This document shows, one piece after another, positions 47,766-57,427 of a stretch of DNA of 64,000 nucleotides (positions within the stretch are counted from its first letter, which is position 1; each line of letters starts with the position of its first letter). The stretch lies in contig NZ_CP144212.1 in NCBI RefSeq assembly GCF_041378895.1, forward strand, positions 461,001 to 525,000, in the 5' to 3' direction. This DNA is from Dechloromonas sp. ZY10. GTDB lineage: Bacteria > Pseudomonadota > Gammaproteobacteria > Burkholderiales > Rhodocyclaceae. The position numbers were made by a program, and so were the translations under genes. The notes beneath the pieces are model-generated. The model was not told the origin of the DNA. It was given only the letters and a program-made list of their open reading frames with translations, and ran no database searches.

Positions 47766-47817
47766 TTTTGTCTCCTTGGTGCGGTCGGGCGGCGGTGCGC
47801 CCGATGGTTTTTCTATT

Positions 47818-47832
47818 GCAGGTCGCGTGCCA
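47818..47832 (-). promoter_or_regulatory. sigma54 promoter of aspA-dctA
   Basis: Minus-strand TGGCACGCGACCTGC matches the sigma54 -24/-12 consensus with one deviation. It lies 53 bp upstream of the aspA start codon, the right place for DctD-dependent transcription. Confidence 0.87.
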
Positions 47833-47901
47833 GCCCGGTGGGTTATTTAACTGATTGAAAAAATTGTATTTTTTTCCTTTGGTCGGGGGTCGGGCGACGG
47901 C

Positions 47902-47942
47902 TTTCCGAAAATCTGCCCGATGCGCTGTTCGGTTTTCCGAAC
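47902..47942. promoter_or_regulatory. paired upstream activator sites, candidate DctD binding sites
   Basis: Two TTTCCGAA sequences start at 47902 and 47935, 33 bp or about three helical turns apart. The second is part of the inverted repeat GTTCGG-TTTT-CCGAAC (47927-47942). They lie about 70-120 bp upstream of the sigma54 promoter, the usual distance for NtrC-class activators. DctD binding is inferred. Confidence 0.6.
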
Positions 47943-47963
47943 GGCGGTAGTGGCTGGCCGGGG

Positions 47964-49847
47964 TCAGCTGTGCAGGCGGAAGCGGGCGTTCAGTGCATTG
48001 AGCTCGCTGGCCAGCCGGCTGAGTTCGCCGATGGCATCGCGGGCGTTGCCGATCGCCTGATCGTTGGCGCGGGCAAGGCGGCTGCCGGTTGCGGCGACCG
48101 TGGCCATGTCGTTGGCGGCGCCGCTCTGTTCGCGGGTGGCGCTGGCAATGTCGCGGATCGTCGCGACGACGCCGGCGACTTCGCTGCGAATGCCGTCAAT
48201 CCGGCCGGCAACCGTGTGCGAGGCCGCGATTCCGGCGCTGACCGACGCTTGTGTCTGGGCCATGCCGGCCAGCGCCGACTGGATTTCGCGGTCGGTGGCA
48301 TCGATCAGGCTGCCGATCTCGACGGTGGCCTTGGCCGAGCGCTCGGCGAGCTTGCGCACTTCGTCGGCGACGACGGCAAAACCGCGCCCCTGCTCGCCGG
48401 CACGGGCGGCCTCGATGGCGGCGTTGAGCGCGAGCAGGTTGGTCTGGTCGGCGATTTCGCGGATCACGCCGATGATGTCGTTCATCGCGTGCGAGCGGCT
48501 GCCAAGGGTGTTGAGCGTGGTATCGAGGCGACCGACCGCGAGCGAAATTTCCGCAATGTCGCTGGCCAGGTCGCCGACGGCGCAGGCCGAGCCACGCGAG
48601 ATTTCGTCGGCCTGCCGCGCCAGTTGTTCGCCGCTGGCGGCGTTGTCGGCAATCTGGCCGATGCTGACGGTCAGTTGCTCGATACTGGCGGCGCTGCGAC
48701 TGGCCGCGTCGCGCTGCTCGGCTGCGGCTTGCGCGACTTGCCCGGTGGTGGCTTTGAGCGCGGCCAGTTCGCGGTCGAGGCGGGCGGCCTGACTGCGGGC
48801 TTCGGCAAAGAGGTCGTGCAGGCTGGCGACAAAGCGGTTGAAGGCGGCGGCAGTCTGGCCAACCTCGTCATTGTTGTGTGCGGGCAGTCGGCGGGTCAGG
48901 TCGGCTTCGCCGGCGGCGATCTCGGTCAGCGCGTCGCGCAAGGTGGTCAGGCCGCCGAGCAGCCGGCGCAGCACGTAGGCGGCCAAGGCAACGCCGAGGC
49001 CAGCGCAGGCAAGGCCGGCCAGCCATTGCTGGAGCAGTAGCGCGTGCAGCGGCGCCAGCACTTCCGCCTGGTCGATGACGCAGGCGAGTACCCAATCCGA
49101 ACCGGGGATCGCGGTCGCGGCGAAGTAGCTGGCGCGGCCGTCGAGCGTCAGTTCGCGCACGGGGGCGTCGTTGCCGGCCAGCGCCAGCAGTTCCGGGGTG
49201 AGGCCGGGGATGACTTCGCCGACCGGGCGCAAGCTGGCATCGCTCTGTGGGTGGGCGACGATGCGGCCGTCACGGGTAGCGAGAAAGGCATAGCCGCCGC
49301 GCAGTCGCATGTCGCGGACGCTGGCGCTGACTTCGCCAAGCAGGATGTCGCCGGCAGCGACGCCGACGATGCGGCCGTCGCGGCGGATCGGGCTGGCGAC
49401 GGTGATGCCGAGTTTCTGCGCGCTGGAAAAGAGATAGGGCGCGGTAACGCTGGTTTCCTGGCGTTCACTGGCCAGCCGGTACCACGGGCGGGCGGTCGGG
49501 TCGTAGCCGGCCGGCGGGCGCTTGGCGGCGAGGTGGTAATGTATCTGCCGGTCGGCAAAACCGGCAAAGGTCTGGTCGAAAAGGCCAGCCTGTTGTGCCT
49601 GCTGCAGACCGGCCTGCAACTCGTCGCCGGCGCCGAGGCGGGTGCCCAGCGCATCGATTGCCGCCCGACGCTGGCCCAGCCATTGGGCCAGTGCCTGGCG
49701 GTTGCCGGCAATGCTGGCCAGCAGTTCCTGTTCGATGCCGCGGCGGATTTCAGTATGCAGGCGGTGATAGGAGAGGATTGACTGGATGGCGATGACGCTG
49801 CCAACCAGCGCGGCAATACACAGCAGCAGGCGGGTTTTGAGGGACAT
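47964..49847 (-). CDS. methyl-accepting chemotaxis protein, double-Cache sensor
   Basis: 627 aa. TM1 (~5-25), periplasmic dCache_1 domain (~30-275) with the [35 protein letters not shown] segment typical of amino acid and organic acid receptors, TM2 (~280-300), HAMP (~302-355), and a signalling domain with [43 protein letters not shown] at the tip. No pentapeptide tail. Its neighbour aspA suggests an amino acid or C4-acid ligand, but this is speculative. A G10 tract lies 55-64 bp upstream of the start codon. Confidence 0.93.
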   Translation of the reverse strand: MSLKTRLLLCIAALVGSVIAIQSILSYHRLHTEIRRGIEQELLASIAGNRQALAQWLGQRRAAIDALGTRLGAGDELQAGLQQAQQAGLFDQTFAGFADRQIHYHLAAKRPPAGYDPTARPWYRLASERQETSVTAPYLFSSAQKLGITVASPIRRDGRIVGVAAGDILLGEVSASVRDMRLRGGYAFLATRDGRIVAHPQSDASLRPVGEVIPGLTPELLALAGNDAPVRELTLDGRASYFAATAIPGSDWVLACVIDQAEVLAPLHALLLQQWLAGLACAGLGVALAAYVLRRLLGGLTTLRDALTEIAAGEADLTRRLPAHNNDEVGQTAAAFNRFVASLHDLFAEARSQAARLDRELAALKATTGQVAQAAAEQRDAASRSAASIEQLTVSIGQIADNAASGEQLARQADEISRGSACAVGDLASDIAEISLAVGRLDTTLNTLGSRSHAMNDIIGVIREIADQTNLLALNAAIEAARAGEQGRGFAVVADEVRKLAERSAKATVEIGSLIDATDREIQSALAGMAQTQASVSAGIAASHTVAGRIDGIRSEVAGVVATIRDIASATREQSGAANDMATVAATGSRLARANDQAIGNARDAIGELSRLASELNALNARFRLHS

Positions 49848-50264
49848 GGAGGCTCCGGGGGCGGGGGCGTTTTCCGGGGTTGGCGGCGTGGACCGTGTTC
49901 CGGGGGGGGGGCGGGAGCGTTTCCGATTGCATCTGGCGTGCCAGCGAGAGGGCCGCCGGAGGTTTTTTATTTTGTTGATTTTTAAGGGCTATTTTTTCTG
50001 GCGTGGCAGATGGGGACGGTTTTCCGGATGGTTCGGGGGAAAGCTTGTCCGAAAAACCGGCGCCTGGACGGGGCGGAACTTTTGTGAGCTGGCCGGGTCA
50101 GTCGCCCCTGTCCGACCTTTGCGGCGGCGGATCGCTAGCGCCCTTCGGCCAACCGTGGCGGACTGTCAGCGGGTGTTCACGTTAATATTCCCGGCTTCGC
50201 TGCATTGCAGCACTCAACCCGATTGTTGCCCGGCATCGCTGCCGGGCCTGCCCGATTCCTGCCC
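49848..50264. other. 417 bp intergenic region with a G10 tract
   Basis: Divergent promoter region between the dCache chemoreceptor and the MFS gene. It contains a G10 run (49902-49911), a T-rich patch (49965-49996) and a small CCGGCA/TGCCGG hairpin near 50230. TTAATATT at 50180-50187 could be a -10 region for the MFS gene. No small gene or RNA is recognisable. Confidence 0.6.
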
Positions 50265-51479
50265 ATGTCCGCCTCATCCGACCGCATGAGTCCGCAGGAG
50301 CGCCGCGTTGGCGCTTCGCTGGCTTCCATCTTCGCCCTGCGCATGCTGGGGCTGTTCCTGATCCTGCCGGTGTTTTCGCTCTACGCAAAGGACGTTCCCG
50401 GGGGCGATAACCTGACCCTGGTCGGTTTTGCGCTCGGCGCTTATGGCCTGACTCAGGCGGTCTTCCAGATTCCCTACGGGATCGCTTCCGACTACTGGGG
50501 GCGCAAGCCGGTGATCATTGCCGGCCTGCTGCTGTTCGCCTTTGGCAGCTTCGTTGCGGCCTGGGCGCCGGATCTGCACTGGGTGATCGTCGGGCGCGTC
50601 CTGCAGGGCGCCGGTGCGATTTCTGCGGCAGTGACCGCGCTTGCCGCCGATCTGACCCGCGAGGAGCACCGGACCAAGGTGATGGCGATGATCGGTTCGT
50701 CGATCGGCCTGGTCTTCGCACTGTCGCTGGTCGGTGCGCCGCTGCTGTATGGCTGGATCGGCATGGGCGGTCTGTTCGTACTGACCGGGGTGCTGGCGCT
50801 GGCGGCGATTGTCCTGCTACTCAAGGCCGTGCCGGTGGTGCCGCGGCCGCATGGCCATCTGCGCCTGCCCTTGCGGCGGGTGCTGGCGGATCGTGATCTG
50901 CTACGGCTGAACCTCGGCATTTTTACCCTGCACCTGATCCAGATGGCGATGTTCGTGGTTTTGCCGCACGCTCTGGTCAGCCATGGCGGACTGGCGCCGG
51001 CGGCGCATTGGCAGGTGTACCTGCCGGCGGTACTGGTTTCATTTGCGGTGATGGTGCCGGCGATCATCGCCGCCGAGCGGCGCGACAAGATGCGGCCGAT
51101 CTTCCTTGCCGCCGTTGGGTTGCTGTGTGTCGTCCAGTGCGGCCTCTATCTGGCCGGAGGCAGTTTGTGGACGCTGGGGCTGTGGTTGCTGCTCTTTTTC
51201 GTTGCCTTCAACGTACTCGAAGCGACGCTGCCCTCGCTGGTCTCGCGAACCGCGCCGCCCGAGGCCAAGGGCGCCGCGCTCGGGGTCTATAATACGACGC
51301 AGGCATGCGGCCTGTTCCTTGGCGGCACGCTTGGTGGCTACCTGGCGCAACATTTCGGCGATAATGCGGTTTTTTCCGTCTGTGCCGGCCTCGCCCTGTT
51401 GTGGCTGCTGGTGGCGGCATCAATGAATTTTCCGTCACGGCGCCCGGCGACCGTGGCAGCATCCAATCTTCAGGAGTAA
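50265..51479 (+). CDS. MFS transporter, drug-efflux type
   Basis: 404 aa from ATG 50265 (an ATG at 50286 is also possible). Twelve predicted helices. The conserved MFS loop 2-3 motif is GIASDYWGRKPVIIAGLLLF, and motif C-like GSSIGLVFALSLVGAPLLYGWIG follows in helix 5. It belongs to the DHA-type efflux group commonly found directly upstream of ssb in betaproteobacteria. The substrate is unknown. ssb follows after 6 bp, so they are co-transcribed. Confidence 0.9.
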   Translation: MSASSDRMSPQERRVGASLASIFALRMLGLFLILPVFSLYAKDVPGGDNLTLVGFALGAYGLTQAVFQIPYGIASDYWGRKPVIIAGLLLFAFGSFVAAWAPDLHWVIVGRVLQGAGAISAAVTALAADLTREEHRTKVMAMIGSSIGLVFALSLVGAPLLYGWIGMGGLFVLTGVLALAAIVLLLKAVPVVPRPHGHLRLPLRRVLADRDLLRLNLGIFTLHLIQMAMFVVLPHALVSHGGLAPAAHWQVYLPAVLVSFAVMVPAIIAAERRDKMRPIFLAAVGLLCVVQCGLYLAGGSLWTLGLWLLLFFVAFNVLEATLPSLVSRTAPPEAKGAALGVYNTTQACGLFLGGTLGGYLAQHFGDNAVFSVCAGLALLWLLVAASMNFPSRRPATVAASNLQE

Positions 51480-51485
51480 AGACCC

Positions 51486-51995
51486 ATGGCATCGGTCAAC
51501 AAGGTCATTCTCGTCGGCAATCTCGGTGCCGACCCGGAAACCCGCTACACCGCGAGCGGCGACGCAATCTGCAACATCCGTCTGGCGACCACCGATAGCT
51601 GGAAAGACAAGAACACCGGCGAAAAGCGCGAAATGACCGAATGGCATCGCGTCGTCTTCTACCGTCGCTTGGCCGAAATTGCCGGCCAGTATCTGAAGAA
51701 GGGTTCGTCGGTGTATATCGAAGGCCGGATCAAGACCCGCAAGTGGCAGGACAAGGACGGCCAGGATCGTTACACCACCGAAATCGAAGCCACCGAAATG
51801 CAGATGCTCGGCGGTCGTCAGGGCATGGGCGCACCGGCGCAGCAAGGCGGCGCTGGCGGTTATGGCGGCGGCAGCGGTGGCGGTGGTTACGGTGGCGGCG
51901 GCTACGACAACGAGCCGGCCGACTACTCGCCGGCCCCGCCGAAGAACCGGCCGAAGCCTTCGTTTGACGACCTCGGCGACGACATTCCGTTCTGA
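51486..51995 (+). CDS. ssb: single-stranded DNA-binding protein
   Basis: 169 aa. The OB-fold (~1-110) opens [22 protein letters not shown] and includes [33 protein letters not shown] Gly-rich flexible linker (~115-150) leads to the acidic tip DDLGDDIPF, which recruits replication and repair proteins. An AGGAG site precedes the ATG. A terminator follows. Confidence 0.98.
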   Translation: MASVNKVILVGNLGADPETRYTASGDAICNIRLATTDSWKDKNTGEKREMTEWHRVVFYRRLAEIAGQYLKKGSSVYIEGRIKTRKWQDKDGQDRYTTEIEATEMQMLGGRQGMGAPAQQGGAGGYGGGSGGGGYGGGGYDNEPADYSPAPPKNRPKPSFDDLGDDIPF

Positions 51996-52017
51996 GCCTC
52001 TGCTGCAGTCTCTTCAG

Positions 52018-52040
52018 CCCCGGTTTGCCACCGGGGTTTT
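52018..52040 (+). terminator. intrinsic terminator after ssb
   Basis: CCCCGGT (52018-52024) and ACCGGGG (52030-52036) form a 7 bp stem with a 5 nt loop and a T4 start of a T-rich tail. Confidence 0.85.
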
Positions 52041-52179
52041 GTTTGGCATAAGCGGTTGTTTTTTCTCGCCGAGTGCCGTGATCGGGCAGTCTTCGCTGCG
52101 GGCCGCCTGGTGGTTTCGCGCTAGAATAGCGCCGGTTTCAGATTGTCTCTCCGCCGGGACACGACACAAGGCTCTGCGC

Positions 52180-53028
52180 ATGTCCAACGCCATCACCTTC
52201 AAGATTCTCGAAGATATCGCCCGCGATCTGTCCGGCGACGAGATTTCGTTTCCGACTTTTCTCGACATCACCTTTCAGGTGCGGACTGCGCTCAAGGACC
52301 CCAACCTGAACGTCGAACAGCTGGCCAAGCTGGTCGGGGCCGAGCCCTTGATGAGCGCGAAAATCATCCGGATGGCCAATTCGGTGATGATGAATCCGTC
52401 AGGCCGCGAGATTGCCGATGTCAAGACCGCCATTGTCCGGGTTGGCATGGAGGCCGTGCGTACTGTTTCTTTCGCGGTCGCGATGGACCAGTTGCTGAAG
52501 TCCAAGCACATGGTTCCCTTCGAATCCCTGTCGCGCAAGCTGTGGGAGCACACCGCCCACGTTGCCGCCTTGTGCCGGGTGCTGGCCCGCAAGCTGGCCC
52601 GGATCAACGGCGACGAGGCGATGTTTGCCGGCCTGGTGCACGATCTCGGGGTGTTCTACCTGATGTCGCGGGCGGCCAATTTCCCCGAGTTGATCGACGA
52701 CAAGCCCGAGTTGTATGCACTGTTGGTCGATTGGCACGAGAATATCGGGCATGCGCTGCTTTCCGCCCTCGGCTCGCCCGAGCAGGTGCTTAAGGCGGTG
52801 CAGGAGCACGAAACCGAGCGCGAGCTGCGCGAGGTCAAGACCTTGTCCGACGTGCTCTATGTCGCCAACAAGATCGCCAACCTGACCTCGTCGTGGCGCG
52901 ATCCGGAATTCGACGCCGGTGTCGATACATCGATTCTCGGCAGCCTGTTCGACCAGGCGGCGCTGAATGAAATCGTCGCCGAGTCGGAAGAGGAAGTTTT
53001 GTCCCTGAAGGCCGCACTGGGGGCCTGA
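52180..53028 (+). CDS. HDOD domain protein
   Basis: 282 aa from ATG 52180; the open frame extends further upstream through the terminator and is not used. HDOD domains are catalytically inactive relatives of HD hydrolases used in signalling. The sequence shows FPTFLDITFQVRTALKDPNLNVEQLAKLVGAEPLMSAKIIRMANS, then KLWEHTAHVAALCRVLARK and MFAGLVHDLGVFYL, the degenerate HD motif. No output domain is attached. The signal is unknown. Confidence 0.9.
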   Translation: MSNAITFKILEDIARDLSGDEISFPTFLDITFQVRTALKDPNLNVEQLAKLVGAEPLMSAKIIRMANSVMMNPSGREIADVKTAIVRVGMEAVRTVSFAVAMDQLLKSKHMVPFESLSRKLWEHTAHVAALCRVLARKLARINGDEAMFAGLVHDLGVFYLMSRAANFPELIDDKPELYALLVDWHENIGHALLSALGSPEQVLKAVQEHETERELREVKTLSDVLYVANKIANLTSSWRDPEFDAGVDTSILGSLFDQAALNEIVAESEEEVLSLKAALGA

Positions 53029-53083
53029 GTACCTTGTGCCGCGACCGTCGGACCACCGTCGCCAGGGATTCCAGAGGTAGATT

Positions 53084-54976
53084 ATGAGCAGTCATCATTC
53101 AGCCGGCGAGGTGACCGGCAAGCGTCTTGCCGTTCTCGCGCTGGCCGCACTCGGCGTGGTTTATGGCGACATCGGCACCAGTCCCTTGTACGCGATGAAG
53201 GAAGTGTTTGCCGGCAACCACCCGATTCCGGTGACCGAGGCCAATATCTTCGGCAGCTTGTCACTGTTTTTCTGGGCGCTGATCGTGGTGGTTTCGGTCA
53301 AGTACGTCAGCTTCATCATGCGGGCCGATAATCGTGGCGAGGGCGGAATCATGGCGCTGATCGCGCTGGCCCTGCACAGCGCTCGCGGCAAGCCACGCCA
53401 GGCCCGGGCCATCATGCTGGTCGGCGTGCTCGGTGCCGCGATGTTCTACGGCGACGGAATGGTGACGCCGGCGATTTCGGTGCTCTCGGCAGTCGAGGGG
53501 CTGGAAGTCGCCGCGCCCGGTCTCAAGCCCTTTGTGATTCCGCTGACCCTGGTGGTCCTGCTCGCCCTGTTCGCCGTGCAGCGGCACGGCACGGCGATGA
53601 TGGGGGCGGCGTTCGGGCCGGTGATGCTGATCTGGTTTTCGACGCTGGCGGCGCTCGGCTTGTACAACATTGTTCAGCACCCGGAGATTCTGATGGCTGC
53701 CAACCCCTGGTACGGCATCGAATTCCTGCTGGCCAACAAGGCAATGGCGCTGGTGGCGATGGGCAATGTGGTGCTGGCGGTGACCGGGGCCGAAGCCCTG
53801 TATGCCGATATGGGGCATTTCGGCCAGAAGCCGATTTCACGTGCCTGGTTTGCTTTCGTGCTGCCGGCGCTGGTTCTGAACTATTTCGGTCAGGGGGCGT
53901 TGATCCTGGCTGAGCCGGAGGCCGCACAGAATCCCTTCTTCCTGTCGGCGCCCGACTGGGCGCTCTATCCGCTGGTTGGACTGGCTACGCTGGCCACCGT
54001 GATCGCCTCGCAGGCGGTGATTTCGGGGGCCTTCTCGGTGACCCGGCAGGCGATGCAGCTGGGCTTCGTGCCGCGCATGGAGGTGCAGCACACCTCCGAA
54101 AAGGAGGCCGGGCAAATCTATTTGCCGGCGGTGAACTGGGGGCTGATGCTGGCGGTGATGATCCTCGTGCTTGGCTTCAAGTCATCGAACAATCTGGCGG
54201 CCGCTTATGGCATCGCGGTGACCGGCGATATGGTGATCACTTCGTTGTTGGCAACGGTGGTGGTCGCCAAGTTCTGGAAATGGGGCTGGCTCAAGGCCGG
54301 TTTGCTGTTTTCCTGCTTTCTCTCGGTCGAACTGGTGTTCCTCGCCGCCAATATCCTGAAAATTCCTGATGGCGGCTGGTTCCCGCTGGTGGCCGGAGTG
54401 TTCGTCTTCGTTCTGATGACGACCTGGAAGCGTGGTCGCGAGTTGCTGGCCGAACGCCTGGCCGGTGAAAAGCTGGTCTTGCCGATTTTTCTCGAATCGC
54501 TGGCCTCGTCGATGCCGACCCGGGTGGCCGGGACGGCGGTATTCCTGAATGCCGATCCGACCGGCGTGCCGCATGCGCTGTTGCACAACCTGATGCACAA
54601 CAAGGTCCTGCACGAACGCGTGGTGCTGGTTTCGGTGCAGTTTTTCGATGTTCCTTACGTCCCCGACATCGACCGGGTCGAGGTGCGTCCCTTGCGCGAG
54701 GCGTTCTGGAGCGTCGTGATCCAGTATGGTTTCAAGGATGAGCCGAACGTGCCGGAGGCGCTGGCGCGTTGTGCCGAAGCCGGTCTGGCGCTGGAGCAAC
54801 TCGATACCTCCTACTTCATCGGCCGTGAAACGCTGATTCCGCGCTTCGGCTCAGGGATGGCCTTTTGGCGGGAAAAGCTGTTTGTCGCGATGTTCCGCAA
54901 TGCGGGCTCGGCGACCGATTTCTTCCAGATTCCCAGTAACCGGGTGGTCGAACTCGGTACGCAGGTCGTTCTGTAA
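53084..54976 (+). CDS. kup: low-affinity potassium transporter Kup
   Basis: 630 aa. About twelve membrane helices in the first 440 residues, then a cytoplasmic tail. Family motifs: LGVVYGDIGTSPLYAMKEVF, MRADNRGEGGIMALIALAL, GAMFYGDGMVTPAISVLSAVEG-like and DMGHFGQKPISRAWFAFVLPALVLNYFGQGALIL. It is a K+/H+ symporter. Length is normal. GAGGTAG precedes the ATG. Kup stands alone between the HDOD gene and a convergent chemoreceptor. Confidence 0.97.
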   Translation: MSSHHSAGEVTGKRLAVLALAALGVVYGDIGTSPLYAMKEVFAGNHPIPVTEANIFGSLSLFFWALIVVVSVKYVSFIMRADNRGEGGIMALIALALHSARGKPRQARAIMLVGVLGAAMFYGDGMVTPAISVLSAVEGLEVAAPGLKPFVIPLTLVVLLALFAVQRHGTAMMGAAFGPVMLIWFSTLAALGLYNIVQHPEILMAANPWYGIEFLLANKAMALVAMGNVVLAVTGAEALYADMGHFGQKPISRAWFAFVLPALVLNYFGQGALILAEPEAAQNPFFLSAPDWALYPLVGLATLATVIASQAVISGAFSVTRQAMQLGFVPRMEVQHTSEKEAGQIYLPAVNWGLMLAVMILVLGFKSSNNLAAAYGIAVTGDMVITSLLATVVVAKFWKWGWLKAGLLFSCFLSVELVFLAANILKIPDGGWFPLVAGVFVFVLMTTWKRGRELLAERLAGEKLVLPIFLESLASSMPTRVAGTAVFLNADPTGVPHALLHNLMHNKVLHERVVLVSVQFFDVPYVPDIDRVEVRPLREAFWSVVIQYGFKDEPNVPEALARCAEAGLALEQLDTSYFIGRETLIPRFGSGMAFWREKLFVAMFRNAGSATDFFQIPSNRVVELGTQVVL

Positions 54977-55030
54977 GCGGTGGGGAGTGCGGCCGTCGCT
55001 TCCGGCAACGGCCGCTGTTGCCGCCTCGCT

Positions 55031-56653
55031 TCAGGTGCGGAAGCGGCTGGCCAGGGTCCGCAGGTCGCCGGCCAGTGTCTGCAGATGCCGGGCGGCATCT
55101 GCGGCCTGACCGACGGCAGCGCTGTTTTCCTCGCTCATTTGTGCAATCCGTTCGACGCTGCCGGCGATGCTGGTGCTGGCACTGCGTTGCTCTTCGATGG
55201 CCGAGGCGATGTCGGCCACGGCATGCACAACCCGGCCCGAGCCATCGCGAATCTGGCTGATCGAATCGCCGGCGTTGCGCGCCAGTTCGACGCCGCGTTC
55301 GACAATCGCCGTACGGGTTTCGATGTCGCTTTGCGCATGCTGGGCATCGAGCTGGATTTTTTCGATCATGCCCCGGATTTCCTCGGTCGATAGCGTCGTG
55401 CGCTCGGCCAGCTTGCGCACCTCGTCGGCGACAACGGCGAAACCGCGCCCCTGTTCGCCGGCCCGGGCGGCCTCGATGGCGGCGTTGAGCGCGAGCAGGT
55501 TGGTCTGGTCGGCGACCTCCTTGATCACCGAAACAACATTCGAAATCGCATGCGAACTTTCGCTGAGCGAGCGCATGGTGGCGCTGGCCCGCTCGTTGGA
55601 GCCGGCGATCTCGTGCATTTCATGGACCAGGCTGGCGATGACTTCGCTACCGCTGTCGGTCAGGCGCCCGGCGTCTCCGGAGAGGCGTTCGGCATCGCCA
55701 GCGTAGTCGGCGACCTGGCCGATGCTGACGGTCATTTCCTCAACCGAAGCGGCCATCGACGAGGCCGATTCGGATTGTTCCTGTGTCGCTTGCGACACTT
55801 GCTGCGCGGTTGCGGCGAGTCCGCTGGCGGCTTCGCCGAGTTCGTTCGACTTGGCTTGCAGCGCGGCGACGATCTGACCAAGGTCTGACTGCATCCGCTG
55901 CAATGCCTGTAGCAGTTCCGCGACTTCGTCGCGGCCGCTGGCCTGCAAGGGCTGGGTCAGGTCACCCGAAGCAATCCGGCCCGCTGCGGCAACGGCTTCG
56001 CGGATCGGTGCGACTACCGAGCGGGTAATGCTCCAGGCCAGCAGCAGCGAGAGCAGGATGGCCACTGTGCCTAGGAGCAGAATCAGATGGTGAGTCGTTG
56101 TGGCGGTCTGCCCGGCTTGCGTGCCTGCTTCCCGCATCAATCTGGTCTGGAAGGCGATGACCGCTTCGATCGATTTGCGGAAGGCAATCTCCTTGGGGCG
56201 GACCTCTTCGAGCAGGAAGCGCCGCGCCTCATCGCGCTGCCCGCTTTCAATCAGCTCGATGGCGCGGGTATTGGCATTGGCGAAGGGGGTCATGGCGTCA
56301 TTTATCCCCTGCATCAGGCGTTTGCCTTCATCGCTGCGGATCGAATTTTGCAATTCGTCGCGCAATTCCCGCGCCCGCTTGCGGGCTGCCATGATCGATT
56401 CCTTCTGCTCCGCGATTTCACTCGCCTTGTCCATCAGCAGCATGTTGCGCAGGTGGCGGGACACCGAGTTCCCTTGCTCGATCAGTTCGTTGGCTTTGAC
56501 TGTTTTGGGGAATCGGTCATTAACGGCCCGGTCGATTTCAAAATTGATCTCGCCGACGCGCAGATAGGCGGTTCCGGCAATGATCAGCAGCAATACCAGG
56601 ATTGCGGCGAAGCCGGTGCCCAGACGGACTCCGATCTTGAGATTGGACAGCAT
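55031..56653 (-). CDS. methyl-accepting chemotaxis protein, four-helix-bundle sensor
   Basis: 540 aa from ATG 56653 with GGGGGGAA just upstream. TM1 (~10-30), a periplasmic four-helix bundle (4HB_MCP, ~35-185, opening [23 protein letters not shown]), TM2 (~190-210), HAMP (~212-265), and the signalling domain with [43 protein letters not shown]. No pentapeptide tail. The four-helix type binds amino acids in E. coli Tar/Tsr; the ligand here is unknown. A G10 tract lies 131-140 bp upstream of the start codon. Confidence 0.93.
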   Translation of the reverse strand: MLSNLKIGVRLGTGFAAILVLLLIIAGTAYLRVGEINFEIDRAVNDRFPKTVKANELIEQGNSVSRHLRNMLLMDKASEIAEQKESIMAARKRARELRDELQNSIRSDEGKRLMQGINDAMTPFANANTRAIELIESGQRDEARRFLLEEVRPKEIAFRKSIEAVIAFQTRLMREAGTQAGQTATTTHHLILLLGTVAILLSLLLAWSITRSVVAPIREAVAAAGRIASGDLTQPLQASGRDEVAELLQALQRMQSDLGQIVAALQAKSNELGEAASGLAATAQQVSQATQEQSESASSMAASVEEMTVSIGQVADYAGDAERLSGDAGRLTDSGSEVIASLVHEMHEIAGSNERASATMRSLSESSHAISNVVSVIKEVADQTNLLALNAAIEAARAGEQGRGFAVVADEVRKLAERTTLSTEEIRGMIEKIQLDAQHAQSDIETRTAIVERGVELARNAGDSISQIRDGSGRVVHAVADIASAIEEQRSASTSIAGSVERIAQMSEENSAAVGQAADAARHLQTLAGDLRTLASRFRT

Positions 56654-56891
56654 GATTCCCCCCCTGTTTCGAATGGGCCGCGCCTGGTTGTTATTGCGGC
56701 AATTGGCCTCCACGCCTCTTACAGGGGATTCTATTACTAAAGTAGTATATTTTGAAGGGGTGATACTTCTGGCCTGCAGGCCCGGGGGGGGGGCTCGCAA
56801 GATAGTGTTTTCGCGGCCTTCCGGAGCCGGCACGCAGGGCGCGAGACGCCCGGCCGCTCGATGCAGCCGCAGGGCTCCGGGGCGGCAGGGC

Positions 56892-57380
56892 TTACAGGCG
56901 GCGAATCTTTTCCAGCAGTGCGGTGGTCGATTTTTCGTGCAGGAAGGGGATCGAATGGACGCTGCCACCCCAACTGCGGACTTCGCCGCAGCCAACGATC
57001 TTGTCTACCGGCCAGTCGCCGCCCTTGACCAGGATTTCCGGGCGACAGTCGAGGATGCGCTGGAGCGGGGTGTCTTCGTCGAACCAGGTGACCAGCGCGA
57101 CGCATTCGAGCGCGGCCATCACCGCCAGGCGGTCGGCCAGTGAGTTGACCGGCCGGTCATCGCCTTTACCCAGGCGCTTGACCGAGGCATCGCTGTTGAG
57201 CGCGACGACCAGGCTGCGGCCGAGTGCGGCGGCTTGTGCCAGATAGGTGACATGACCCCGGTGCAGGATGTCGAAACAGCCATTGGTGAATACCAGTGGA
57301 CGGGCGAGGGCAGCCGCTTTCACGGTCAACTCGGCAGGCGGGCAAATCTTGTTTTCGAATCCGGGCAGGGGGTAGTCCAT
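56892..57380 (-). CDS. rfaE2: D-glycero-beta-D-manno-heptose 1-phosphate adenylyltransferase
   Basis: 162 aa from ATG 57380. It activates heptose 1-phosphate to ADP-heptose for the lipopolysaccharide inner core. It equals the second domain of E. coli HldE as a separate protein. The nucleotidyltransferase motif [17 protein letters not shown] (HxGH) is intact, as are [13 protein letters not shown] and the C-terminal IVEK/ISTT-type [28 protein letters not shown] motif lies inside the gene near its 5' end (57321-57330). Confidence 0.95.
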   Translation of the reverse strand: MDYPLPGFENKICPPAELTVKAAALARPLVFTNGCFDILHRGHVTYLAQAAALGRSLVVALNSDASVKRLGKGDDRPVNSLADRLAVMAALECVALVTWFDEDTPLQRILDCRPEILVKGGDWPVDKIVGCGEVRSWGGSVHSIPFLHEKSTTALLEKIRRL

Positions 57381-57427
57381 CGCGCTCTCCGTCGGGCGGC
57401 TCATTGGGGCCAAGAGGTCAAAGGCCG

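Noticed and set aside
50205-50264. Longer N-terminus of the MFS transporter
   Set aside because: The extra residues are non-hydrophobic and low-complexity, and no ribosome site supports the earlier start.
56653-56891. Flagellar sigma28 promoter for the four-helix chemoreceptor
   Set aside because: GCCGCAATAA with a TAAG upstream is close to but not within normal spacing or sequence of the TAAA-N15-GCCGATAA consensus.
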